A stretch of DNA of 64,000 nucleotides. Source: Choristoneura fumiferana (lineage: Eukaryota; Arthropoda; Insecta; Lepidoptera; Tortricidae). Positions 46,701 through 57,394 of this stretch are shown one piece after another. Every line of letters starts with the position of its first letter. The first letter of the stretch is position 1. Location of the stretch: positions 5,275,635-5,339,634 of the forward strand of contig NC_133486.1 of NCBI RefSeq assembly GCF_025370935.1, given 5' to 3'. The notes beneath the pieces were generated by a model that had not been told where the DNA came from, searched no databases, and saw only the letters and a program-made list of their open reading frames with translations. Position numbers and translations under genes: made by a program.

Positions 46701-49219
46701 TCGCAATATAGAAGCCTGGCATATGCGTGATGTCTTTTATATTTGACGTGGCGGCGAAAAGGTTAACATTTAGACGAGCACAAAAGAACATAAGAATAAT
46801 TCTATCAACAGCATTCTAGCAGGTGGAGTGATGGAGCAGCACTGACCATAATATCAATATCACTAAGAGACACAATTTATAATTTTCCATTATTACAAAT
46901 GAAATAAGAATATGTACTACTTACCATAACAATATTAGGTTGATTAACTATTTGTTGCTGCTGCTGTACGCCTGCTACTTGCACTAGGTTACCATTCAGG
47001 TTGATTACTGGAAAGTAAAAATAAAATATATACACATATTAGACATGATTAAGAAATGAGGAATAGTAAAGCTCGAGTGCTCTGTGGTTATAGAAAGTGT
47101 AGCAAGTAAATAGTGTGATTACTAAGTAAAGGTCAGCTATTTCATCTTATTTCTTAATTTTTTTATATTCTGAGCAGATATTTGAGTGACAAATACTAAT
47201 GATTGTGCATGATACATTACATATATCAAATCAGGCCACATCCACCCACTGCTTGGTAAAGGCCTCATTTTCACGCCACTTCGCCCGGTCCTTTGCTAGT
47301 CTCATCCACAGTTTACCAACCGACTGCCAGATGTCATCCGACCAGCGGGCCAGCGGTCTGCCCACCGTTCTTAGACACACTCCGTAATTTTGAATTTATA
47401 ATATCTATGTAACTTTTCTATATGTATAAGTATGTCTATCCAATGCCTGATATCCATAGCACAGTTTAGGTCAAAGATAACTTCCAACTCTAGTACCTTG
47501 TCACTGTATGCCTGCCAACAAGTTTATACAAAAGTTCAAACACAAAGTGACAGAAATAAGATACTAAAGTTTAAAAATATCTTTGACTTAGAGTGCACAA
47601 ACTTTGTTATGTTAGTGGACTAGGTCAATTGGTGTCAATTATCCCATGATGTTTATGTTGTGATATGCTTACCAGCAGGCTGATGTATGATCTGGTGTTG
47701 ATCTATGGTGGGTTGAGGAGCGCTTGCTGTAGGCTGATAAATGAAGGTTTGTCCGTCTGCAGTTTGGACTAGCTGCATTGGTTGGATACTGTTACTTGTT
47801 CCTGAAATATTATAGAATTGACAAGTAAAGTCACCACCATAATATCACTACAAACAATGCTAGTTAAAAAAAATCTTGGAAATTAGAGTACTCTTGAACT
47901 GTTACACAAATATTGCTCACTACATAATGCTTTCAATAAAAGATACTGTAGGTATATGAAATAATATTGCTTTTCTTTTACAGAAAATGTAAAAATATAT
48001 ATATACATATATATTTTACCTTGAAGACTGGACAGTGGCAAGACCTGCAATTGCTGCAATTGCTGCCCATTAGGAGTTGCCATCTGTAAAATAAAATTAT
48101 ATATCCATTGAGTATTTTTCTTTTCAGAAACATTAAAAAACACTCGGGAAATTTGTGAAGTCAATTAATTTGAACTTGAATAATACTACTACCTGGATTT
48201 GTGGTGTTCCTAGCTGTGTCAGCATGTGTAGAAAAGAATATAATAATTAATCAACTTTTCAAGGGACAATAATAATTTTGTAACAAAACAGCAGCAACAG
48301 AGACTAAATACACTGCTTGTATTGAGGTAATTATTCTTATCGCCTTGCTAATCAATATCTAAATGTTCAACGATTTTTTTTATTACTTAGGCTTCAGCTT
48401 CTACCTTTCAAATTTTAAAACAGAAATGCCACCTGTTCACTAAAACCTTTATAACAATTTTATGGAATGTTTTATAGCCAATTAAGCTTGCAGCCAACAT
48501 TTCTTACTGCAAAAACTATATAAAACAATAACCATGCTTATCTTAATTTAGTTCCGTTTGTAGTTTCTCATGAGGCTGACAGTCTCATTAAGTGTAATTA
48601 AGTATTATGAACATTTTAAGATTATTAAAAAGTACAGTCAATACTGTTTACAGCAACACCATTTCTAACAATATGTCAGATGTAACAACCAAAAAAAAAG
48701 TCCTATCACAATCTGATATACCAAAATGACTGGTCATAACAACCCACCCAATGTTGTTATGTAGTTTTGACCATACTCTAATCAAGACTCCTTTAATAGC
48801 TTACAAAAATTAATTCTTCACTAATCTCCAATATACATGACAGCTACATAAAAACTATTTTGGAAGGGCGAATAGAAGGCAGGCGAAGCAGGGGAAGCCC
48901 GAGACGGTCATTTATAGATCAAGCCAAGGAAAAAGTCAATGTCATGTCGTATCAGGAGCTGAAAACGCTGGCAGAGAACCGAAAAGAGTGGCGATTACTC
49001 CACCGACAAGAGCTAAGCTCTTAAATTAATGATGATGATGCTCCAATATACCTGAATAGTCTGTGCAGAGGTAGGTATAGCATGCACAACAATTTGTTGT
49101 CCGTTGGGGCCTTGTATCATGTGAGGCCCCGCATTGTTCATCTGGAGAACCTGGAGCTGTTGACCGTTGATGGTCATCACCTGGGTCCCATCGGAACTCT
49201 GGATCTGAGCATGCTCCAT
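43735..49219 (-). CDS. NF-YA: Nuclear transcription factor Y subunit alpha (NF-YA)
   Basis: Sequence-specific subunit of the trimeric NF-Y complex, which binds CCAAT boxes in promoters together with the histone-fold pair NF-YB/NF-YC. Nine coding exons on the minus strand join in frame to 903 nt, 300 aa: 49219-49052, 48213-48193, 48083-48020, 47801-47673, 47007-46925, 46121-45939, 45306-45224, 44325-44229, 43809-43735. The N-terminal half is a Gln-rich activation domain (GQQLQVLQMNNAG, QQLQQLQVLPLSS, AGVQQQQQIVNQPN). The core has the A1 helix (EPLLYVNARQYKRILKRR, AKLHEQGKIPKER), which contacts NF-YB/NF-YC, and the A2 DNA-binding helix with KYLHESRHRHAMNRIRGEGG, split by one intron. The junction gives KERP where the human protein has KERR. 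The tail is acidic, then Arg-rich. The start ATG lies 6 nt inside an exon whose acceptor is at 49226; a non-coding first exon is likely at about 50300. Confidence 0.93.
44712..44832. mobile_element. MITE family D, copy 2
   Basis: Inverted relative to 23056-23155. Contains 'gtgtcagacatttttgcaca' and 'gcagatattaatgcaggtg'. It lies in an NF-YA intron. Confidence 0.55.
44907..45180 (-). mobile_element. tRNA-derived SINE family F, full copy
   Basis: Minus strand: 'gcctagtggtttgacctatg', 'cctctcaagcagaggatcat', 'gggttcaaatcagg', a SINE body with 'aaacatcgtgaggatacctg' and 'gcgaagcaattcgac', ending in (GATGAT)n at 44907. It lies in the NF-YA intron between the exons ending at 45224 and beginning at 44325, 44 bp from the donor. 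Confidence 0.75.
46560..46762. mobile_element. TTAA-type MITE (piggyBac-like), copy 2
   Basis: 203 bp, inverted relative to 41693-41826, with the same 'ccttttcgacgcc' and 'ggcggcgaaaagg' ends. TTAA follows on the right (46763-46766), and TTAG, one base decayed, precedes on the left. It is longer than copy 1 because of an internal repeat of 'cgccaacgac' and a TA tract (46619-46636). It lies in an NF-YA intron. Confidence 0.75.
47225..47395. repeat. Retroelement-like fragment in NF-YA intron
   Basis: Contains 'acatccacccactgcttggt', 'cgccacttcgcccggtcctt' and 'gaccagcgggccagcggtct'. I recognise this as a recurrent lepidopteran repeat, probably derived from a LINE or SINE 3' region. It is clearly richer in GC than the surrounding intron. 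Confidence 0.4.
48193..48213 (-). CDS. NF-YA: NF-YA 21-nt microexon
   Basis: Between an acceptor (gctgacacag) and a donor (CAG|gtagta) lie seven codons, LGTPQIQ, phase 0 on both sides. The previous exon ends in phase 0 and the next begins in phase 0 (MATPNGQQ), so the microexon can be included or skipped freely. Its Gln/Pro-rich content fits the activation domain. It is included in the 300-aa model. Confidence 0.65.
48861..49024 (+). pseudogene. 3' remnant of a LINE reverse-transcriptase ORF
   Basis: Plus-strand translation gives GRIEGRRSRGSPRRSFIDQ, then VMSYQELKTLAENRKEWRLL, HRQE and a stop, followed by a (GAT)n tail. This is the C-terminal motif of a common lepidopteran non-LTR element (GRGRPR...D..ke...Y.e...lA.dR..WR.lhrq). 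It ends 28 bp from the NF-YA coding exon boundary at 49052. Confidence 0.7.
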
Positions 49220-49403
49220 GACTCACTGGAATTTGTTAAATGGTCAACACTTTATATATGGCAGCCTTAGGAAATTTCAACAATCAGGAAATTTCCTAAG
49301 CCTGCCACAGATAAATAAATAACATGGGACAATAACAACAGCAAAATTCCCTAAAATTTAACACCCTGATAATTGTGCACTTATTGAATTTTGAATAAAT
49401 GAT

Positions 49404-49829
49404 AAATAGCCGTGGTGGTCTAGTGGTTTGACCAGTGCTGGATTAGCCCATAAGGAAATTAAGCAATTGCTTAGGGCACGTCTTGGGGGGCACCATGAAC
49501 AGCTTCAAAAAACCAATTGGTCTTAATACGGCACTGGGTTTGATCTATGACCTCTCAAGCCCACGATGGGTTCATACCCCGGCTCACACCTCTGATTTTT
49601 TCAAAAAACATGTGGGAAAATTAATTTGAAATTTGCCACGAGCTTTATGGTGAAGGAAAACATCGTGAGGAGTCCTGCACAAACATGCGAAGCAGTTCAA
49701 TGGTGTGTGTGTGTGAAATTCCCAATCCACACTGGACCCGCGCAGGAACTATGGCCCAAGCCCTCTCATTCTAAGGTCTGTGCCCAACAGTGGAACGTCT
49801 ATAGGCTGGGATGATGATGATGAAACTAA
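49404..49829 (+). mobile_element. tRNA-derived SINE family F with nested hAT MITE
   Basis: Head 'agccgtggtggtctagtggt', body with 'aaaacatcgtgaggagtcct' and 'gcgaagcagttcaatggtgt', end 'aggctgggatgatgatgatg'. The head is split at 49433-49536 by a 104-bp hAT-type MITE. It lies in the first intron of NF-YA. Confidence 0.8.
49433..49536. mobile_element. 104-bp hAT-like MITE inside a SINE
   Basis: Ends 'cagtgctggattagcc' and the complement of 'ggtcttaatacggcactg', flanked by ggtttgac (49425-49432) and ggtttgat (49537-49544). These 8-bp duplications differ at one base. The uninterrupted head seen at 44907-45180 confirms the insertion. Confidence 0.8.
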
Positions 49830-50300
49830 GTATTAAGTACTTAGTTATTAATTATTTTATTTTCACAGGGATATTTTTGTCACATTTTTTACATGGTACG
49901 GTTGTGGACATTCTGCTAATTACCGAGTGGTTAGCTTAGCAAGTGTAAGCGAAGTTAGAAATTTCAGTATTTAAATTTAGTTCTTGCTGCTTCTATGCCA
50001 AGCCTTGAACGAAAGTAATTGATGAGTTACAGGATGAAAGTTACGTGAAAAATATCTACAATGCGACGTTCCTAGAAAATTATATTGATACGTGGAGGGC
50101 AAGACGTACTATTATCATTTCCCGAAGTAATACGTCACGCACTAGAAACATGAAAAAGGCAACGTAACCAAAATGGCCGATTTCAAGTTATTTCATCAGA
50201 TTCACATTTCATTTTAAAACTCATAACAAAAGTTTTAAAATAAATCCAATTCCGCACTTCCATTCCCAAAGTAATAATCGGTCAAATTTGTAAACTTACA

Positions 50301-50440
50301 CTGGGTCTCCTTACTGGTTTTTCAATGATTGGTTGACAAAGGATAGACCAATGGCCGAACTCAATGATCACGGGAACGCAGTAGATTGGTTCGACGCATT
50401 ACCACTCCCAAACTCGCTCGCTCACCAATCGCTCACGTAA
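50301..50440 (-). promoter_or_regulatory. NF-YA: NF-YA candidate promoter with four CCAAT boxes
   Basis: Four CCAAT pentamers lie within 102 bp, alternating in orientation as read on the plus strand: ATTGG 50328-50332, CCAAT 50348-50352, ATTGG 50385-50389, CCAAT 50425-50429. A good donor follows on the minus strand (CCCAGT|gtaagt, exon end 50300), giving a non-coding first exon spliced to the acceptor at 49226. NF-Y binds CCAAT boxes, so NF-Y could control its own alpha subunit gene (inference). Confidence 0.6.
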
Positions 50441-51299
50441 TTAAAATCTCGTCTATGGTTGGCTTTCCGTTTAGGAATACCATACTTGTCTAAAAAAAAT
50501 GCAGTATTTTTACACTATTTCCTATCTGAGGGAGGGAGGGGTTACCTACTTCGAAATTTGAAAATCAAAGTTCGTGCCGTGCCGTCCCTCTCACTCGTAT
50601 TAAATAATATAAGCGTTAGCGGGACTGCAAGATACGAAGTTCCGATTTTGCACTTCGTAGTATAGGGCCTGAACCGTTTCTAAATACATAGTGTTGCAGA
50701 AAGATCATTAAAATGTTTACACTTACGTTTAATGCTTAAACTTTGAGTTTGTTTGACAAATTATTATTGTTAATTTACTGTGCTCCTACTTGTTCAAGTT
50801 ATTACTTTCCTCCTACTTAATGCCTACATTTTTCTGTAAAATAAAATTGTCTTGATTAGTGTTAAAACCAATTTTCGTAGAATGGGTTATTATTTGATTA
50901 TTTTTTCTCCCTAAAGTAGGGATTTATTTATTTTGCACAATAAAGGCTTTACAAACATAAAAACAAAAATAACTAACCTAAGATATCTTAATTAAATACC
51001 TACATAACTAAAACAGAAAAAAGACATATAAAAAGAACTCCAACACCACATATACAAAATCTGCCTATATGTTTCCAAGACGCTAGCCAGATTACCCATT
51101 TGGACTGCAAACTGCAAGTGCGATCCGCTGGTGAGATAGTACGCGCCAGTTCTTGGGTTCCCCGACCCGACCGAGAAGCGTCGACCTCGACCAACCAGGA
51201 TAACTAGAACTAGGGCCGTAAAGTCTCAACAGCAAGCGCCGCAAATTCACAATCCTTTAAGTTAAAGCAGTACTAGGGACTTATTTGTTTTATAGACAA

Positions 51300-52060
51300 A
51301 TATATATTTATGGGGAACACATAAATACTCCGAAATATTTTATTCCGAATTTGCTAATTCCAATTTTCAAAACTCCGATTTTCACAATTCCTAAGACATA
51401 TAATTCCGATTACTTAAAAACACGAAATTTTATTTTCCGAATTTCAAAATATCTATTTTTTTAATATCCGATTTTTAAAACTCCGAAGAATGAAAGGCAC
51501 GAAATGTTTTCGGCCCGAAGTACAGTATTCCGATTATCAATTTTCAGAAATGACATCGCTAATTCGGAAATATGACATGCGGCAAAATAAACTTCGTGGT
51601 TTTAATAATCGGAATCTTGATTTCGAATCTCGAATAATATCAATCAATTAAGATAAATTGACTAGCATACTTAGCTTAGGTTAGGTTAGGTTAGAATTGC
51701 GAAAAGGCGCGAAGAGCCATAACTGCGCAGAATAGGAGCTCCGAGAAGCGGAGCTCCGTCAACCTTGTGTCACAGTACAGTACAAGTACTGTTTTAGTAC
51801 AACCTAACCTACATAATGATATTTGGAATTTTGAAAATCGGTATTTTTGTAATCGGAATTCGTATTTTGACATTTCGGATTATTATTGAGTCGGTTTATT
51901 AAAATTCATAATTTTTAAATTCGTAATTTTAAACATTAGGTATTTATGAGGAATCGGAATAGTCATATAAAGAGTTTTAAAACATTCCGAATTATAAAAA
52001 TCGGTATTTTGAAGTTCGTGATTCCGACTTTCAGAATTTTGTTTTTCGTATTTATGCAGT
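51300..52060. repeat. Word-permuted fold-back block
   Basis: The left half (51330-51600) is built of 'ttccgaattt', 'aattccgatt', 'aaaactccga' and 'ttttcaaaa'. The right half (51820-52045) is built of the complementary words 'aaatcggtatttt', 'ggaattcgtattttga' and 'aaacattccgaatta'. Word order is shuffled, so neither half is a plain tandem array. A separate insertion (51668-51812) sits between the halves. No ORF. Confidence 0.6.
51668..51812. mobile_element. Insertion with TTAGG-like arms
   Basis: The left arm contains (TTAGG)3TTAG at 51676-51694. The right end has the complementary 'caacctaacctac'. Inside is a perfect 9-bp-stem hairpin (ggagctccg and cggagctcc, about 51736-51758). Non-coding. 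TTAGG is the insect telomere unit, but GGTTAGGTT ends also occur in ordinary MITEs. Confidence 0.5.
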
Positions 52061-52702
52061 GTACCCATATTTATGCAACATTACAGTATTTGCCTATTGC
52101 TTCCGTTGTAATTTTTCTCTATCTATCTGTTTTCTGTATCGCTTACTATTTCTGGTGTACAATAAACAGTCTTTGAATTGTATTGTTGTTGTATTTACAG
52201 AATGTCTCTAATCCAGATTATCGCAATAATGTTGGTGCATGATATATTGCAACGTAAATTTCCTGAAATATGCAATTTTATTATACGCTGGTATTACTAT
52301 TGTGACAGTTAACCATAGACTAGATATTTCAGAAAAACCTCTTCACGAATTTTCAAAATAAATCAATATTTTGATTAGGATGCAACGTATGCAAAAACAA
52401 AATTTTCATTTATTTTTTCAAACATCGGCATCAATACAGAAGTCTCAGAAGCTCAGAACTTATAGAAAATCGATCGTCTGAATATTTAATTGTTCTATAT
52501 ATATTTTTTTTATTATCTGTGCAGTACATTGGTGTCATTTGGTGTGGTCTAGATATCTGTGGTCTAGCTCTAGAATATTTTTTGTCTATAGTTGCCAATT
52601 TTTGGAAGACGCTAACAAATCAATTTGCTGTTTTAGTTCTATGAAATTTCTAAATTTGTGAATCAATCATCGAATGTTAATAACTAAAAGTGCTAACATA
52701 AG

Positions 52703-54377
52703 ATGTATTCTACAACATCTGAAGACTTGAGCCGGGAACATTTGGCTTTGCAAGTTACGAATTGTCTAAGTAGGTTATGTCACAAAAAGTTTTGTTTGAT
52801 GAATTCAACCAAATTCAACTGTTTTTCATATCCATGACAACCGTATGACATTGGTTTATTATGTTTTAGAGAAAATTTTGGAGAACAATCAGAACGTCAC
52901 AAAGTTACACAAGGAACTGGTGGAAATTAATCTTTCTATTACTGCTTATGTACAAGAGAGTAAAAGTCGCCTTGAAACTCAACGGTTGAATCTAGCGCAC
53001 CAGGCGAAGAGTTCCCAGGAGGTTGTTGATATACTCTCTGAAAATTGTAAGTGTATAATGCATCTTCATAATGAAAGTATGAAACTAACTTACTGGAAAC
53101 ATTCTACTTAGAACTCTAACAGAAAACAGTAGTCTCATGCTGCTATGCTACAATTTATTATAATATAATGTAACTTGCATTTGCAGAATTCAAAACATGT
53201 CAAGATCTCCAGCATCACCACGCAAAAGAAGCAACCAATCTAGAACATATAATGTTAAAACTTATAAAGAAGACAATAATAATGCCAGTAACAAGTTTTC
53301 GGAGCGACAGCAAGCAAGAACTTTTATCCAATGGTACAAACGCATGATTGACCATGATAGACAGAACTTGGGTCTGTATTTATCTGATGATGCAATCTTT
53401 GAATGGTTTGGGAGGACTATCAAAACAAGGAAGAAAGTGACCTCATTTCTCAGATATGATATGCAGTGTTCCAGACACGATTTTACCACTATTGAAAGCA
53501 TTCCTAAAATAAAATTGAGGCATGAAAGAAATAACAGGTTTGTATTTGTGTTTCAACTATAATTGCCTAATAAAATTTTCTTCTCACACAAATATGTTTA
53601 TTTCAAATACATACCCTTTTAAATATATACCTTTATCAAATTAATATTTTCAAATACCTGAAAAATATGGTTTTTAAAATAACGGTTATTGAGTTGCCAG
53701 TTGTGAAATATATATATTTATATTTTTATAAAACCTGCTATTTATCTTGCAGAAAAGAGGATACAGTTCTAGCTAGTCCACTTCATTCACCAGAATTGAT
53801 GAATTCCAAGCCATCCAAGAAAAGAGTTCTGAGATCAACCTGTAGTAGCCCAGAATGGGCTGAGGGTTGCCAGCCCGAAGAATCAAAGAGCTCTGAAAAG
53901 AAAATAAATACCAAACACATTGAATCTCAACTTGATGACCAGCATAACAATTTAAAAAGAGTTTATCCTGAAGATGAAATTAGTAGTAAAGGTGATGGAA
54001 TGATTGAAAGGAGGCCAAAAAGAAAATGTGTTGTGGTCACACCACCAAACAAAGAGTTAGGCCAAGGAGACTGCATGCCTTCCACAAGTAGCAACAACAC
54101 TGCATCCCATGAAGCATTAAATGCTCAGTTGCCAAAACTGGCTGTGGAATGTAATGGTTATATAGAATTCATGAGAACTAGAAACAATCGCAGCACGGAT
54201 TCTATGAAGTGGGAAAGGAAATGTAAAGTTCAAATTAGCTACTCCGAAGATCCATTAAATGTTGGAGAGTACATAATTTGGAGTTTGCATTACATTGATG
54301 AGAGCAAATGTCGGAGGAATCTGTTGGCTGCTTTTGAGCAAGTGGCAAGGGAAGAGGAATCGAGAAAGATCAAATGA
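52703..54377 (+). CDS. Conserved-looking protein with possible NTF2-like region
   Basis: Four exons: 52703-52769, 52870-53050, 53187-53537, 53753-54377. With the second-exon donor at 53051 (AA|gtgtat) they join in frame to 1224 nt, 407 aa. Residues 1 to about 85 are a charged helical stretch likely to form a coiled coil (NVTKLHKELVEINLSI, QESKSRLETQRLNLAHQ). Next come a Ser/Arg-rich segment and a compact region with FIQWYKRMIDHDRQNLGLYL, FEWFGRTIKTRKKVTSFLRY and, near the C-terminus, EYIIWSLHYIDESK. These resemble the helix-strand pattern of an NTF2-like fold (inference). The middle is polar with KKRVLR and RRPKRKC patches that could be nuclear signals. I cannot name an orthologue. A stronger donor 4 nt upstream (gtaagt at 53047) would instead create a stop after 81 codons. 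Confidence 0.65.
53041..53056 (+). promoter_or_regulatory. Tandem donor sites 4 nt apart
   Basis: The end of exon 2 reads 'gaaaatt|gtaa|gtgtataa'. Donor 1 (gtaagt, better consensus) joined to exon 3 gives T|AA, a stop across the junction. Donor 2 (gtgtat) gives AA|A and keeps the frame into the ATG-containing exon 3. Choice of donor therefore decides between a fused protein and a short protein with a possible second start at 53197. Confidence 0.6.
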
Positions 54378-55098
54378 TTTTGTTTTTAGGGCTTTGTTTT
54401 AGCTTTTTTTCCTTTATAGAAACTTATACATTATGTGCTGTATGTCAAAAATTTCATAAGAACTTTGTAAAGATGTTATGGCCGGTGTTTTTCAATTTGC
54501 AATGTGTAAGAAACATTATGATATAAGGGATAAATACATCCTCATTGTACAGAATAATAACATTTAATGCAGTCTAGAAAGTGAATTTTATTCACTTAAA
54601 AACACATTTAAATATGGTTTAACAAAATGTTTTATTTTAACAAAGTTATATTTTGTGTTGCTGTTCATCATAACAATTATATTCTATATTTTATCCGCTT
54701 ACTCAAGAAGTAGAAATTAGTTTTAAATTTGACTGTAAATATGTTTAATAATGTTAGGTTATATTAAGGTACTTTGTATTTGAAATTATGACAATAATTA
54801 AGGGTTAAGAGCCAAAAAAAATCTTATTTCATAATTTGACACTTGCCCCGTTTGACCTAACATTTGCTTAGTATGTGATATGATAGTTCTATCTATGGAT
54901 TTTCATTTGTTTTTATTTTACTTTACTACATGTTCCTGATTTATGTTTATTTACAATGTGACAACTAGGTCCATGAATTGTTGTATATTATTACATCTTC
55001 ATTAATAATTCGGCCATACCCAGAATTTTCCTTCTTATTTGGATTGATGTGTTAGCTATAGTTTTTCCAAACTAATTCAATTGTTAAAAAATAAATGC

Positions 55099-55212
55099 AG
55101 GGCTACTACGAAGCTCGAAGTTCGCGTCGTGCGGTCCCTCTGACACTTATGCTATTCAATACGAGAGCGAGAGGGACGGTACGATACGAACTTCGAGTTT
55201 CGTAGTAGCCCT
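55099..55212. mobile_element. Palindromic MITE family C, best copy
   Basis: 114 bp, almost entirely self-complementary: left 'agggctactacgaagctcga', right the complement, ending in 'tttcgtagtagccct'. The centre has 'ggtccctctgacacttat' facing 'tacgagagcgagagggac'. Diverged copies lie at 13610, 15336, 50530 and 60438. No ORF. Confidence 0.85.
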
Positions 55213-57394
55213 ACTGCATCGTTTAGAATCCCAGCCAGCGCACCCGAAAAACATTCGTTTTTATAAAATTTTAGTGTGCACAAAGTTTCATGCGCTTTCG
55301 ATAAATTCAGATTAATTCAAAGTTTCAGTGAAAGTAATATTTATGTGAAGATAACTATTTTTGTCATAGGTATGCCAAGCAACTTTTACAGCATGCATCC
55401 TGTATATTTTTGTGAATTATAAAGTTTATTCATACCTATATTTTTTACATAAATAGAATGGACTTCTCATTTTGTAAGTGATAGATTTAGTATTATACCT
55501 ATTTACTATCACTAGCATTTGTATGCAATTTTCCATCTCACTCTTTTGTCTTAGGGTGAAAAAGAATAGGTGATAGAACTTTGTGACTGTATTTTTTGAT
55601 GTAGCAAGGACTGTCTCCAGATATTCAGTGTTTTAAAGATCTCTTTTTTGCGGTGGAGTAAATTGATAGGAATCATTGATTACTTAATCAAATTCGATCA
55701 GAAAAAAACTTCAGAATTACGGCATCAGTACAGCGTAAGTGTTTTGTTTGTAACCTGCCTTGTGTACTACCTGCTTTGCATGAGTTGATTGTTGATTATG
55801 ATTATATTGATTATACAGACTCTTAAAGAAATAACAATATTGATTTTGAAGTGTAATTCACAACACTTAATTTTTTGTTCACCGTTTTCTATTCTACAGT
55901 TATACCACCGATTTATTTCGTTTTATTCCATAGGAATAGTTTATTTAGGATATGTTTTAGTTTAGTTATTCGATAGTTTGAAAATGTTAGTAACAAGTGT
56001 ATGTTTTAAATGACTTAAATATTTTTTTGACAAGTTTAGCCATATGTGATGGCAATCTAGTATCTAGAAATGTTAAACATACATATCCTATAGCATTATC
56101 GTGGAGATGCCAAAGGTACCTTTAGCATAATCCAAAACAGGCCTTATGTCAAACAGTAAAGGTTCAATTTGTGAATATTGCTTACTCTTACTCTTACAAG
56201 ATTGTATACAAACTTATAATTCTCATGCAGATATTTGAAATATCTTTGTATAAAACATTATAATTTACGTCTTTACATTTTAAAAGTTGTAAATTTATTA
56301 TTCAATAGTATGTTTATTAAAACTTCAACAAATGTGCGCTTTTTTGATTGACAAATGTATTGTTTACGTGTAATGAGATTCAATTATATCTTAACTATTT
56401 TTAAGTTGTTAGTCGTTACTTGGAGTAATGAAGGAATGGATTTTTGTTTCATTATGCTAAAATGTATAAGCACAATAAACTTTTTTCCATATTATATATT
56501 TTTTATTTTAACCACCGTGGCTTATAGAGCAGCGCCATCTATTATCTAGTTGGTACTACGATTATGGTTCATCTACTCGGTAAAAGATGGCTACACCAAA
56601 CCAGAGCGTATTGTAGCCGGCTGAAAAACAGTAGCCAAAACCCCCATAAAATTAATTTCAAAAATCTTTCTCGTGAATTCCGGTATGGAACTCATATAAT
56701 TATAAATAGTATCTAAATTAAAAATTACTAAAAAACATAAAGAAACTTTTGTTTGTGGCAGATTACCTTGGTCTTACGACGAAGATTTTACTGTATGCAC
56801 TAGAGCATAAAGTCCTTTTATGTCGCCTAGATCCAGCATAAATACGAACTTTACGAGCATGAGACGTGAAAATAATATTTTTTTACTCAGAAAACTACCC
56901 CATTATAGCATACATACGGCATGGCATATGTATATACACATATACCGAAAAAAAAAACACATTTTTTGTGTAAATATACATATAATTAAGATTTTATCGA
57001 ATGTAGGTATACAGTGACAATGACCAATTATAAGTATTACAACACAATGTTATCAAATTAAAGTCACATACTATAAATCACATAATTTGTCTCATCTTCA
57101 TCACACATAATTTTATTATTTTTCCTAAACACATTCTTACAAGTAAAACACAACACTCAACAATCAAATAAAGGCAACAAAAAAATTGTTACATGTTAGG
57201 GACAGTTTGAAACCACAAAAATTTGGCACATTGTGTTAAAGACAAATCTTTTTCAAAATAAATGTTATATATGAATGCATGCAAGCATATGATTGCATGC
57301 CAAGGTTCCACATAGATCTTGCAATAATTTTTATTACTGTGTATTTTTACAATGCGGCAATCTTTAGTGGTTTTAGTACTTATTGAGATTGTAA

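Larger units (their letters stand above)
50441..52702. other. Intergenic region between NF-YA and the NTF2-like gene
   Basis: These two genes point away from each other. The segment holds a diverged family C MITE (50530-50672) and the word-permuted AT block with its TTAGG-like insertion (51300-52060). The promoter of the NTF2-like gene should lie between about 52100 and 52700, but I see no clear core motif. Confidence 0.5.
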
